DNA of 64,000 nt from Variovorax sp. Sphag1AA. Its GTDB lineage: Bacteria; Pseudomonadota; Gammaproteobacteria; Burkholderiales; Burkholderiaceae_C. Location: NCBI RefSeq assembly GCF_014192575.1, contig NZ_JACHYC010000006.1, positions 558,001 through 622,000 on the forward strand, read 5' to 3'. Made by a program: the position numbers and the translations under genes. The notes below the pieces were generated by a model. That model did no database searches, was not told the origin of the DNA, and was given only the letters and a program-made list of their open reading frames with translations. This document shows positions 52,556 to 61,889 of this stretch, piece by piece. The stretch's first letter is position 1; every line of letters begins with the position of its first letter.

Positions 52556-53566
52556 ATGTACACCCAAGCCATGGACACGATGGGCAAGGACGAGGGCGGC
52601 AAGAAGGCCGTGCGTTCCGCCGAGGAAATGCAGCTCGAGCAGCGCTTCGACGCCCGCATCGATGCGGGCGATTTCATCGAGGCGAAGGACTGGATGCCCG
52701 ACCACTACCGCAAGACGCTGGTGCGCCAGATCAGCCAGCACGCGCATTCCGAGATCGTCGGCATGCTGCCCGAGGGCAACTGGGTCACGCGTGCGCCGAC
52801 GCTCAAGCGCAAGGCGATCCTGCTCGCGAAGATCCAGGACGAAGCCGGCCACGGGCTCTATCTCTACTCGGCCGCGGAAACGCTCGGTACGTCGCGCGAC
52901 CAGATGCTCGACGCGCTGCACACCGGCCGCGCCAAGTACAGCTCGATCTTCAACTACCCCACGCTGACCTGGGCAGACATGGGCACCATCGGCTGGCTGG
53001 TCGATGGCGCGGCGATCATGAATCAGGTGCCGATCTGCCGCTGCTCGTACGCACCGTATGCGCGCGCCATGATCCGCATCTGTCGCGAAGAGAGCTTCCA
53101 CCAGCGCCAGGGTTTCGAAGCGCTGCTCACCATGATGCAGAAGGGCACCGACGCGCAGAAGGCCATGGTGCAGGACGCGGTCAATCGCTGGTGGTGGCCG
53201 TCGATCATGATGTTCGGCCCGCCGGACGACCAATCGCCCAACTCCGCGCAATCGATGCGCTGGGGCATCAAGCGCTTCACCAACGACGATCTGCGCGCCA
53301 AGTTCATCGACGCCACCATCGAACAGGCCAAGGTGCTCGGCGTCACGCTGCCCGACCCCGACCTGAAGTGGAACGAGGAACGCGAGCACTACGACCACGG
53401 AACGATCGACTGGAGCGAGTTCTGGCGCGTCGTCGGCGGCGACGGCCCGTGCAACCGCGAACGCCTCGGCGCGCGCGTCAAGGCATGGGACGACGGCGCG
53501 TGGGTGCGCGAAGCCGCGCTCGCCCATGCCGCCAAGCGCGCCGAGCCCCAGCCCCTCGCTGCCTGA
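52556..53566 (+). CDS. paaA: 1,2-phenylacetyl-CoA epoxidase catalytic subunit PaaA
   Basis: 336 residues, ferritin-like di-iron oxygenase large subunit. Carboxylate/His ligand helices are seen in QHAHSEIVGMLPEGNW, KIQDEAGHGLYLYSAAE (ExxH-type) and CREESFHQRQGFEALL (ExxH-type). The substrate end DLKWNEEREHYDHGTIDWSEFW is family-typical. With PaaC it forms the heteromer that inserts an oxygen into the ring of phenylacetyl-CoA, fed by PaaE. Confidence 0.96.
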   Translation: MYTQAMDTMGKDEGGKKAVRSAEEMQLEQRFDARIDAGDFIEAKDWMPDHYRKTLVRQISQHAHSEIVGMLPEGNWVTRAPTLKRKAILLAKIQDEAGHGLYLYSAAETLGTSRDQMLDALHTGRAKYSSIFNYPTLTWADMGTIGWLVDGAAIMNQVPICRCSYAPYARAMIRICREESFHQRQGFEALLTMMQKGTDAQKAMVQDAVNRWWWPSIMMFGPPDDQSPNSAQSMRWGIKRFTNDDLRAKFIDATIEQAKVLGVTLPDPDLKWNEEREHYDHGTIDWSEFWRVVGGDGPCNRERLGARVKAWDDGAWVREAALAHAAKRAEPQPLAA

Positions 53567-53589
53567 ACCACGATCCAAGGAATACGACC

Positions 53590-53898
53590 ATGAGCAACCC
53601 GAATCCGTCGAACACCTCCACTGAATGGCCGCTGTGGGAAGTCTTCGTCCGCAGCCGTTCCGGCCTCGACCACAAGCACTGCGGCAGCCTGCATGCCGCC
53701 GACCCGAAGATGGCCATCCAGATGGCCCGCGATGTCTACACCCGTCGCCAGGAAGGCACCAGCGTGTGGGTCGTGCGCTCCGACCAGATCGTCGCGAGCG
53801 ACCCGGGCGACAAGGACATGTACTTCGATCCGATGGAAGACAAGGTCTACCGTCACCCGACCTTCTACCAACTGCCGGGTTCGGTAGACCACATGTGA
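53590..53898 (+). CDS. paaB: Phenylacetyl-CoA epoxidase subunit PaaB
   Basis: 102 residues from ATG 53590. Small subunit with the characteristic WPLWEVFVRSRSGLDHKHCGSLHAADPKMAIQMARDVYTRR opening and SDQIVASDPGDKDMYFDP. It bridges PaaAC units in the epoxidase complex and has no known catalysis. N-terminal seven to ten residues are longer than in E. coli (95 residues there). Confidence 0.95.
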   Translation: MSNPNPSNTSTEWPLWEVFVRSRSGLDHKHCGSLHAADPKMAIQMARDVYTRRQEGTSVWVVRSDQIVASDPGDKDMYFDPMEDKVYRHPTFYQLPGSVDHM

Positions 53899-53908
53899 GG
53901 TGAGCGAG

Positions 53909-54682
53909 ATGCAAGCATCCATCGCCGTCGACCTCCAGCCCATCGTGCAGTACCTGCTGCGCATCGGCGACACCTGCCTGATCCACGCGCAGCGGCTCTC
54001 GGAGTGGTCCGGGCACGCGCCCATCCTGGAAGAAGACATCGCCATGTCGAACATGGCGCTCGACCTCATCGGCCAATCGCGCGCGGTGCTCACGCTCGCG
54101 GGCGAGCTCGAAGGCCAGGGCCATGACGAAGACCAACTCGCCTTCCTGCGTCAGGAGAAGGACTTCCGCAACCTCACCATGGTCGAACTGCCGCGCGGCG
54201 ACTTCGCTTTCACCGTCATGCGCAACGCGATGATGGCGACGTTGATGAAGCTGCTGTGGGAGCGCCTGCACGAGTCGAGCAACGCCGAACTCTCCGCGAT
54301 CGCCGGCAAGGCGATCAAGGAAGCGCGCTACCACCAGCAGCATGCGGCCGACTGGGTCGTGCGTCTCGGCGACAGCACCGACGAAGCGCGCCAGCGCATC
54401 GAGAAGGCGCTGCGCGACCTGTGGCTCTACGTGCCCGAGCTGTTCGAATCCGACGCGATCGACGAAGCGGCGAGCGCCGACGGCATCGGCCCGCGCTGGT
54501 CTGACCTGAAGGCCAAGTGGCTCGAAGAGATGAACACCATCCTCGATGAAGCCACGCTCAAGCGCCCCGAAGACGCGGCCTTCCGCAGCACCGGCAAGAA
54601 CGGCGTGCACAGCGAGCACATGGGCTACATCCTCACCGAGATGCAGTACCTGCAGCGCGCCTACCCCGGGGGCGTGTGGTGA
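53909..54682 (+). CDS. paaC: Phenylacetyl-CoA epoxidase subunit PaaC
   Basis: 257 residues from ATG 53909, which has GAGG 8 bases upstream; a GTG at 53900 would add three. Ferritin-like fold partner of PaaA (LIHAQRLSEWSGHAPILEEDIAMSNMALDLIGQSRAVL, KEARYHQQHAADWVVRLGDSTDEAR) that has lost the metal site and serves a structural role. The stop overlaps the GTG start of paaD by four bases. Confidence 0.95.
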   Translation: MQASIAVDLQPIVQYLLRIGDTCLIHAQRLSEWSGHAPILEEDIAMSNMALDLIGQSRAVLTLAGELEGQGHDEDQLAFLRQEKDFRNLTMVELPRGDFAFTVMRNAMMATLMKLLWERLHESSNAELSAIAGKAIKEARYHQQHAADWVVRLGDSTDEARQRIEKALRDLWLYVPELFESDAIDEAASADGIGPRWSDLKAKWLEEMNTILDEATLKRPEDAAFRSTGKNGVHSEHMGYILTEMQYLQRAYPGGVW

Positions 54683-55194
54683 ACACCGAGGCCGTCATGG
54701 CAACGCGCAGCGAACAAGCCTGGGACGTGCTGTCGACAGTGCTCGACCCCGAGGTGCCGGCGCTGTCGGTGCGTGACCTCGGCATCGTGCGCGACGTTGT
54801 GGAGCACGATGACCGACTCGAAGTGGTGCTCACCCCGACCTACTCGGGCTGTCCCGCGACCGAGGTCATCGAGCACGACGTGCTGAGCGCGATCGAGAAG
54901 GCCGGCCTCGGCCCCGCCTACGTGACGCTGCAGCGTGCGCCGGCCTGGACCACCGACTGGATCAGCGCCGAAGGCCGCCGCAAGCTCTTCGAATACGGCA
55001 TCGCGCCGCCCGGCCCGGCGCCCGATGGCGCAGTGCCGATCCGCATCTTCGGCCGTAAGGCCGACACGGTGATCTGCCCGCGCTGCGGCAGCAAGAACAC
55101 GGAGCGTCTCTCCGCGTTCGGCTCCACGGCCTGCAAGTCCATGTATCGCTGCATCTCGTGCCGCGAACCGTTTGAACATTTCAAGCCGATCTGA
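54679..55194 (+). CDS. paaD: PaaD, epoxidase assembly protein (MIP18/DUF59 plus zinc ribbon)
   Basis: 171 residues from GTG 54679 in a GTGA overlap with paaC; an internal ATG at 54697 is an alternative. The N-terminal DUF59 domain (AWDVLSTVLDPEVPALSVRDLGIVRDV; YSGCPATEVIEHDV) is of the iron-sulfur-assembly type, and the C-terminus has four ribbon cysteines (CPRCGSKNTERLSAFGSTACKSMYRCISC). It is thought to mature the PaaE iron-sulfur cluster or the di-iron site. Confidence 0.94.
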   Translation: MNTEAVMATRSEQAWDVLSTVLDPEVPALSVRDLGIVRDVVEHDDRLEVVLTPTYSGCPATEVIEHDVLSAIEKAGLGPAYVTLQRAPAWTTDWISAEGRRKLFEYGIAPPGPAPDGAVPIRIFGRKADTVICPRCGSKNTERLSAFGSTACKSMYRCISCREPFEHFKPI

Positions 55195-55211
55195 AGCGGC
55201 GGAGTCCCCAC

Positions 55212-56297
55212 ATGAGCGTGATGTTCCATCCCTTGACGGTGCGCCAGATCGCACCCGACACCGAAGAGGCGGTGATCGTCTCCTTCGACGTGCCCCTTGA
55301 ATTGCGCGAAGTCTTCGGCTTCACGCAGGGCCAGTACCTCACCCTGCGCAAGGACATCGACGGGCAGGACCTGCGCCGCTCGTATTCGATCTGCGCCGGC
55401 GTCGACGACGGCGAACTGCGCGTCGGCGTGCGCAAGGTCAAGGGCGGCACCTTCTCCAACTGGATCAACGAAAAGCTCCAGCCGGGCGACACCATCAACG
55501 TGATGGCGCCGCAAGGCCGCTTCTTCGTGCCGATCGAGCCCGAATCGAAGCGCCACCACGTCGGCATCGTCGGCGGCAGCGGCATCACGCCGATCCTGTC
55601 GATCATGAAGACGGTGCTGGCGCGCGAGCCCAACTCGCGCTTCACGCTGATCTACGGCAACCGCAAGCTGCAGTCCACGATGTTCAAGGAAGAGCTTGAG
55701 GACCTGAAGAACCGCTACATGACGCGCCTGGTGCTGCACCACGTGTTCAGCGGCGAGCCGACCGATGCGCCGCTCAACATGGGCCGCATGAGCCGCGAGA
55801 AGCTGGCCGAGTTCTTCGCCAGCGTGGTGCCGGCCGGCAGCATCGACCACGCCTACATCTGCGGCCCGTTCCAGATGAACGACGAGGCCGAAGCCGCGTT
55901 GCTGGGCGCTGGCGTGCCCGAAGACCGCATCCACATCGAGCGCTTCGGCGTTGCGACGCCCGAAGGCGCGCCGGTGGGTGCGGTGATCCATGAAGCGCGA
56001 CCGGGCGATGCCGAAGTCGCGAAGATCGTGATCATCCGCGACGGCCTGCAACGCGAGATCGAGTTCCGCAAGGACCAGCCGAGCATCCTCGACTGCGCAT
56101 CGGCTTCGGGCCTCGAAGTGCCGTTCTCATGCACTTCCGGCGTGTGCGGCACCTGCCGTGCAAAGGTCGTCGAAGGCGAGGTGCGAATGGAGCGAAACTT
56201 CGCGCTCGACAAGAACGAGGTCGCGGCCGGCTTCGTTCTGACCTGCCAGGCCCATCCATTGACAGAGAAGGTGGTCCTCTCATTCGACGAACGCTAG
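55212..56297 (+). CDS. paaE: PaaE, phenylacetyl-CoA epoxidase reductase
   Basis: 361 residues. Ferredoxin-NADP reductase-like N-terminal part with FAD motif RRSYSIC and NAD(P) part VGIVGGSGITPILSIMKTVL; C-terminal plant-type 2Fe-2S domain with cluster Cys in FSCTSGVCGTC (C-x4-C-x2-C) and a last Cys in FVLTCQAHP. It passes electrons from NADPH through FAD and the cluster to PaaA. Ends 13 bases before paaR. Confidence 0.95.
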   Translation: MSVMFHPLTVRQIAPDTEEAVIVSFDVPLELREVFGFTQGQYLTLRKDIDGQDLRRSYSICAGVDDGELRVGVRKVKGGTFSNWINEKLQPGDTINVMAPQGRFFVPIEPESKRHHVGIVGGSGITPILSIMKTVLAREPNSRFTLIYGNRKLQSTMFKEELEDLKNRYMTRLVLHHVFSGEPTDAPLNMGRMSREKLAEFFASVVPAGSIDHAYICGPFQMNDEAEAALLGAGVPEDRIHIERFGVATPEGAPVGAVIHEARPGDAEVAKIVIIRDGLQREIEFRKDQPSILDCASASGLEVPFSCTSGVCGTCRAKVVEGEVRMERNFALDKNEVAAGFVLTCQAHPLTEKVVLSFDER

Positions 56298-56310
56298 TAG
56301 AAGGAATCCC

Positions 56311-56934
56311 ATGGCCCGTGGACGCTCACCCGGTTACGACGATCAGCGCGAGATGATCCTGGAGCATGCCGCGCAGCTCTTCGCCAACCGCGGCTACTCC
56401 GCCACCTCGATGAACCAGGTGGCGGAAGCGTGCGGCTTCTCCAAGGCCTTGCTCTATCACTACTACCGCGACAAATACAGCCTGCTCGTCAGCATTGCCG
56501 AGAACCATGTGTCGCGCCTCGAAGGGCTCGTCACAGACGTCGAGGCCCAGAAGCTCGACGCCGAGGCGCACCTGCGCGAACTCATCCGCCGCTTCGTTCA
56601 GGAATACGCCGGCGCGCGGCATGCGCATCGCGTGCTGACCGAGGACGTGAAGTTCATGGAAGAGGGTGACCGCGAGCGCGTGCTCGGCACGCAACGCAAG
56701 GTGGTGTCGGGCTTCGCGCGCGCGGTGCTCGAACTGCGCCCCGACCTGCAAGACGCCGCGCTCGCCAAGCCGCTGACCATGCTGCTGTTCGGCATGATCA
56801 ACTGGATGTTCATCTGGATGCGCCCAGACGGCGAACTCGACTACGACGCCATGGCCCCGGTGGTGGCCGATCTCTTCCTCGGGGGTCTCCCCGGCGTGAG
56901 GATTCCCCAGCGCATCGTCCACGTGGACGCATAG
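56311..56934 (+). CDS. paaR: PaaR, TetR-family repressor of the paa genes
   Basis: 207 residues. N-terminal TetR helix-turn-helix (EHAAQLFANRGYSATSMNQVAEACGFSKALLYHYYRDKYSLLV) and a C-terminal ligand domain (HAHRVLTEDVKFMEEGDRERVLG, ALAKPLTMLLFGMINWMFIWMRPDG) matching the PaaR group. In relatives it senses phenylacetyl-CoA and releases a palindromic operator like the one before paaG. Being inside the operon it regulates its own level. Confidence 0.9.
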   Translation: MARGRSPGYDDQREMILEHAAQLFANRGYSATSMNQVAEACGFSKALLYHYYRDKYSLLVSIAENHVSRLEGLVTDVEAQKLDAEAHLRELIRRFVQEYAGARHAHRVLTEDVKFMEEGDRERVLGTQRKVVSGFARAVLELRPDLQDAALAKPLTMLLFGMINWMFIWMRPDGELDYDAMAPVVADLFLGGLPGVRIPQRIVHVDA

Positions 56935-56979
56935 AACCACAGCTCACTTTTTCATCAACCACCAAAACGGAGACATGCA

Positions 56980-58134
56980 ATGACACACTTCAAACCCCTC
57001 GCGGTGATCGCGGCCCTCTTGGCGTCGGCGCTCGCACATGCAGACATCAACGTCGGCGTGACCGTCTCGGCCACCGGCCCGGCCGCGTCGCTCGGTATTC
57101 CCGAGAAGAACACCATCGCGCTGATGCCCAAGACCATCGGGGGACAGAAGGTCAACTACATCGTGCTCGATGACGCCAGCGACACTACTGCCGCGGTCAA
57201 CAACACGCGCAAGCTGATCTCCGAGAACAAGGTGGACATCATCCTCGGCTCGACCACCACGCCGAACTCGCTCGCGATGATCGATGTGGCCGCCGAGAAC
57301 CAGACGCCCGTGATCTCCATGGCCGCATCGGCCCGCATCGTCGAGCCGGTCGATGCCAAGAAGCGCTGGGTCTTCAAGACGCCGCAGAACGACATCATGA
57401 TGTCGCTCGCGATCGCCGAGCACATGGCCTCCAACGGCGTGAAGACGGTGGGCTTCGTCGGCTTCTCCGACGCCTACGGCGAAGGCTGGTTCCAGGAGTT
57501 CTCGAAGGCTGCCGATCTCAAGAAGCTGAAGATCGTCGCCAACGAGCGCTATGCGCGCACCGACACCTCGGTCACTGGCCAGACGCTCAAGCTGATGTCC
57601 GCCAAGCCCGACGCGATCCTCGTGGCCGGCTCCGGTACGCCGGCTGCACTGCCGCAGAAGAGCCTCAAGGAGCGCGGCTACGCTGGCAAGGTCTATCAGA
57701 CGCACGGCGTCGCCAACGCGGACTTCCTGCGCGTGGGCGGCAAGGATGTCGAAGGCACCATCCTGCCGGCCGGCCCGGTGCTCGTCGCCGAGCAACTGCC
57801 TGCCAGCAACCCGGTGAAGAAGTCCGCGCTGGCCTATGTGGCCGCCTATGAAGCGGCGAACGGCAAGGGCTCGGTCTCGACGTTCGGCGCGCATGCATGG
57901 GACACCGGCCTGCTGATGGCTGCTGCCGTTCCGGTTGCACTCAAGAAGGCACAGCCCGGCACGCCCGAATTCCGCGCCGCACTGCGTGATGCGCTCGAAC
58001 AGGTCAAGGAACTGCCGGGTGCGCATGGCGTGTTCAACATGACGCCGAACGATCACCTCGGCCTCGACCAACGCGCCCGCGTCATGGTGAAGATCGAGAA
58101 CGGCAACTGGAAATACATCCCGCCATCACCTTGA
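56980..58134 (+). CDS. Branched-chain-amino-acid-type ABC transporter substrate-binding protein
   Basis: 384 residues. Cleavable signal peptide (about residues 1–21, ASALAHA), then a periplasmic-binding-protein type I fold: INVGVTVSATGPAASLG, VNYIVLDDASDTTAAVNNTRKLI, DIILGSTTTPNSLAMIDVAAENQTPVISMAASARIV, and FSDAYGEGWFQEF. It has no lipobox, so it is free in the periplasm. It is placed 45 bases after paaR, followed by matching permease and ATPase genes. The ligand is inferred to be an aromatic acid such as phenylacetate. Confidence 0.88.
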   Translation: MTHFKPLAVIAALLASALAHADINVGVTVSATGPAASLGIPEKNTIALMPKTIGGQKVNYIVLDDASDTTAAVNNTRKLISENKVDIILGSTTTPNSLAMIDVAAENQTPVISMAASARIVEPVDAKKRWVFKTPQNDIMMSLAIAEHMASNGVKTVGFVGFSDAYGEGWFQEFSKAADLKKLKIVANERYARTDTSVTGQTLKLMSAKPDAILVAGSGTPAALPQKSLKERGYAGKVYQTHGVANADFLRVGGKDVEGTILPAGPVLVAEQLPASNPVKKSALAYVAAYEAANGKGSVSTFGAHAWDTGLLMAAAVPVALKKAQPGTPEFRAALRDALEQVKELPGAHGVFNMTPNDHLGLDQRARVMVKIENGNWKYIPPSP

Positions 58135-58238
58135 GCCACCCCCAGGCTTCGCGCACTTCGTGTCGCTACGCCAACCCCCTTCGAGGGGGCGATACCTGCG
58201 GCCCGGCGAAGCCGGTTCCGCGGTATCCCCGGCATGGC
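58134..58238. repeat. Structured intergenic repeat, copy 2
   Basis: About 100 bases in reverse orientation to the copy at 46.6 kb. Elements: GCGCACTTCGTG hairpin region, CCCCCT-TCG-AGGGGG (58175–58189), then a stem GATACC/GGTATC (58191–58196, 58222–58227) enclosing GCGG/CCGC and CCGGC-GAA-GCCGG. Lies between the binding protein and livH. Confidence 0.8.
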
Positions 58239-58277
58239 GCACGCAAGCCATAGGCTGACGGACTGACAGGAACGGAC

Positions 58278-59306
58278 ATGGATTTCGACATCGCCCTGTT
58301 GTTGGGGCAAGACGGCATCGTCAACGGCGCCGTCTACGGACTGATGGCGCTGGCGCTGGTGCTGGTGTTTTCCGTCACGCGGGTGATCTTCATCCCGCAG
58401 GGCGAACTGGTGGCTTTCGGCGCTTTGTCGATGGCCGCGCTCAACGCCGGACGTACGCCGGCCACGCTGTGGCTGTTGGTCGCACTGGCCGTCGCCACGC
58501 TGGCGGTCGAAGGCTGGCGCTGGAAGCGCGGCGCGACGGTGGACTGGAAGGCCACGGCCGTCTGGACCGTCGCGTTCCCGCTGGTGGCCTGCGTGCTCGT
58601 GCTCGGTGTGAAATCCACGTCGCTCGCGATGCAGGCGGTAACTGCGCTGGTGCTCATCACGCCGCTCGGCCCGCTGCTGTATCGACTGGCCTACCGGCCG
58701 CTGGCGGATGCGACGGTGCTGATCCTGCTGATCGTCTCGGTGGCGCTGCACGGCGTGCTGGTCGGCCTCGGCCTGCTGTTCTTCGGGGCCGAAGGCTCGC
58801 GCACGCCGCCCTTTTCCGAAGCAAAGGTCGAGATCGGCGGGCTCGCCATCACCGGCCAGTCAATGGTGGTGGTCGGCGTGGCCGCTGCGCTCGTGGTTCT
58901 CATGTTCCTCTTCTTCGAACGGTCCATCGTCGGCAAGGCGTTGCGCGCCACGGCAATGAACCGCGTCGGTGCACGGCTCATGGGCATCCCGACCGACCTG
59001 TCGGGTGACCTGAGCTTCGCGCTCGCGGCGCTGATCGGCGCCGTCTCCGGCTTGCTCATCGCGCCGCTCACCACGGTGTATTACGACACCGGCTTTCTCA
59101 TCGGACTCAAGGGCTTCGTCGCGGCGATCGTCGGCGGCCTCGCGAGCTATCCCATCGCGGTGCTCGGTGCGCTGCTGGTGGGGCAGCTCGAAGCCTTCTC
59201 TTCGTTCTGGGCCAGTGCGTTCAAGGAAGTGCTCGTGTTCACCCTGATCATTCCGGTGCTGTGGTGGCGTTCACTCCATAGCCGCCACGTGGAGGACGAG
59301 GAATGA
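58278..59306 (+). CDS. Branched-chain-type ABC transporter permease, LivH-like
   Basis: 342 residues with about eight membrane segments. LivH signatures: DGIVNGAVYGLMALALVLVFSVTRVIFIPQGELVAFGAL at the start, and FERSIVGKALRATAMNRVGARLMGIPTDLSGDLSFALAALIGAVSGLLIAPLTTVYYDTG containing the EAA-like ATPase contact. Stop overlaps the next gene by four bases (ATGA). A repeat element separates it from the binding-protein gene. Confidence 0.92.
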   Translation: MDFDIALLLGQDGIVNGAVYGLMALALVLVFSVTRVIFIPQGELVAFGALSMAALNAGRTPATLWLLVALAVATLAVEGWRWKRGATVDWKATAVWTVAFPLVACVLVLGVKSTSLAMQAVTALVLITPLGPLLYRLAYRPLADATVLILLIVSVALHGVLVGLGLLFFGAEGSRTPPFSEAKVEIGGLAITGQSMVVVGVAAALVVLMFLFFERSIVGKALRATAMNRVGARLMGIPTDLSGDLSFALAALIGAVSGLLIAPLTTVYYDTGFLIGLKGFVAAIVGGLASYPIAVLGALLVGQLEAFSSFWASAFKEVLVFTLIIPVLWWRSLHSRHVEDEE

Positions 59307-61129
59307 CGCGCCGCCACTTCACCCTCATCTGCATTGCCGCGCTGGCGCTGTGCTGGGCTTGGCTGCCCGAGTTCACCGTCACGATGTTCAGCTACATCGG
59401 CCTCTATTCGATGGTCGCGGCAGGCCTCGTGATGCTCACCGGCATCGGCGGCATGACCTCCTTCGGGCAGGCTGCGTTCGTCGCCATCGGTGCGTATGCC
59501 ACCGCGTGGGTCTGCACTTCACCCGCTGCGACTGCCGCACTGGGCGGCGTGGTGCCGGCCGGTGCATTGCCATGGGTCGGCCTCGCGCTGGGCCTGGTGC
59601 TGACCTTCCTCGTCGCTTGGGCGCTGGGTGCAATCACGCTCAAGCTCTCCGGCCACTACCTGCCGCTGTGCACCATTGCATGGGGGCTGAGCCTCTACTT
59701 CCTGTTCGGCAACCTCGAGTTCCTCGGTGGGCAAACAGGTATCACCGGCCTGCCGGCGCTGACCATTGCAGGCCTCTCGCTCGCATCCCCGCGCGCACTC
59801 GGGCCGCTGATCTGGGCGCTGCTGCTGCTCTCGCTCTGGGCGCTGCACAACCTGCTCGATTCGCGTGAAGGCCGTGCGATCCGCGCGCTGAAGTCCGGCC
59901 GCGTGATGGCCGAATCGATGGGCGTCGACACCGCGCGCTACCGCGTCAAGGTGTTCGTGCTCGCAGCGCTGCTGGCGGCGCTGTCGGGCTGGCTCTATGC
60001 GCACATGCAGCGCTTCGTGAACCCGACGCCGTTCAACCTCAACATCGGCATCGAGTACCTCTTCATGGCAGTGGTTGGCGGTGCTGGCCATCTGTGGGGT
60101 GCGGTGCTCGGCGCGACGCTGATCACGCTGGTCAAGGAACAGCTGCAGGACATCCTGCCCAAGCTGCTCGGCGCCAGCGGCAATTTCGAGGTGATCGTCT
60201 TCGGCCTGCTGATGCTCTTCGTGCTGCAGCGTTTTGCCGAAGGCCTGTGGCCGACGCTCGCGCGCTGGTCGTCGCGCTTCCTCAAGCCCGAGCCCGTCCA
60301 TGTGCCGAAGTCGACGGCGTCGCTCGCAAGCCGTACGCTTCCGGCTGCCGGTACGCTGCTGCTCGAATCGGACAGGGTCACCAAGCGCTTCGGCGGCCTC
60401 GTTGCCAACAACGCGGTCGCGATGACGCTCAAGGCCGGCGAGGTGCATGCGCTCATCGGCCCCAATGGCGCGGGCAAGAGCACCTTCTTCAACATGATCT
60501 CGGGCGTCGACGATCCGACCGAAGGCGAGGTGCGTCTCATCGGCGAGACGATGAACGGCAAGCCTTCGCGCGACTACGCCGCACGTGGCCTCGGCCGCAC
60601 CTTCCAGCATGTGCGCCTGCTCGGCACACGCACCGTGCTGGAGAACGTGGCCGTCGGCGCGCACCGCCGCGGACGTCACGGCTGGATCGCTTCGATGCTG
60701 CGGCTCGACCGCGCCGAAGAGGCAGCACTGCTTGCCGAAGCGCGTCGCCAGATCGAACGGTGCGGCCTCGGCGAATACGCCGACGTGCCCGCAGCCTCGC
60801 TTGCACTCGGCCAGCAGCGGGTCGTCGAGATCGCCCGTGCGCTCGCCGGCCAACCTGCAGCGCTGCTGCTCGATGAGCCCGCCGCCGGTCTGCGCCACCT
60901 GGAAAAGCAGGCGCTCGCAACCCTGCTGTCGCAACTACGCGCCGAAGGCCTGGGCATCCTCATCGTCGAGCACGACATGGAATTCGTGATGAACCTCGCC
61001 GACCGCATCACGGTGCTGGAGTTCGGCACCGTCATCGCTGAAGGCACGCCCGCCGAAGTGCAGGTCAACCCCCGTGTGCTCGACGCCTATCTGGGCGGCA
61101 GCGACGAACCCGTCCCCATGGCGGCTTGA
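59303..61129 (+). CDS. Fused LivM permease – LivG ATPase
   Basis: 608 residues. Residues about 1–325 are a LivM-type permease (MLTGIGGMTSFGQAAFVAIGAYATAW, YLPLCTIAWGLSLYFLFGNLEFLGGQTGITGLPALTI, LKSGRVMAESMGVDTARYRVKVFVLAALLAALSGWLYAHMQRFVNPTPF). Residues about 350–608 are a LivG-type ATPase with Walker A GPNGAGKST near 386–394, signature LALGQQRVVEIARAL, Walker B LLLDEPAAGL and switch EHDMEFVM. The two halves, separate genes in E. coli, form one polypeptide here. The D-loop AAGLRHLEKQ departs from AAGLNPxET. Confidence 0.92.
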   Translation: MTRRHFTLICIAALALCWAWLPEFTVTMFSYIGLYSMVAAGLVMLTGIGGMTSFGQAAFVAIGAYATAWVCTSPAATAALGGVVPAGALPWVGLALGLVLTFLVAWALGAITLKLSGHYLPLCTIAWGLSLYFLFGNLEFLGGQTGITGLPALTIAGLSLASPRALGPLIWALLLLSLWALHNLLDSREGRAIRALKSGRVMAESMGVDTARYRVKVFVLAALLAALSGWLYAHMQRFVNPTPFNLNIGIEYLFMAVVGGAGHLWGAVLGATLITLVKEQLQDILPKLLGASGNFEVIVFGLLMLFVLQRFAEGLWPTLARWSSRFLKPEPVHVPKSTASLASRTLPAAGTLLLESDRVTKRFGGLVANNAVAMTLKAGEVHALIGPNGAGKSTFFNMISGVDDPTEGEVRLIGETMNGKPSRDYAARGLGRTFQHVRLLGTRTVLENVAVGAHRRGRHGWIASMLRLDRAEEAALLAEARRQIERCGLGEYADVPAASLALGQQRVVEIARALAGQPAALLLDEPAAGLRHLEKQALATLLSQLRAEGLGILIVEHDMEFVMNLADRITVLEFGTVIAEGTPAEVQVNPRVLDAYLGGSDEPVPMAA

Positions 61130-61131
61130 GC

Positions 61132-61872
<741 letters not shown>

Positions 61873-61889
61873 TTTCTTCGGAGAAATTC

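Noticed and set aside
61126..61131. TTG start for livF overlapping the fusion-gene stop
   Set aside because: The ATG at 61132 is two codons later and fits the family N-terminus; the TTG remains only a minor alternative.
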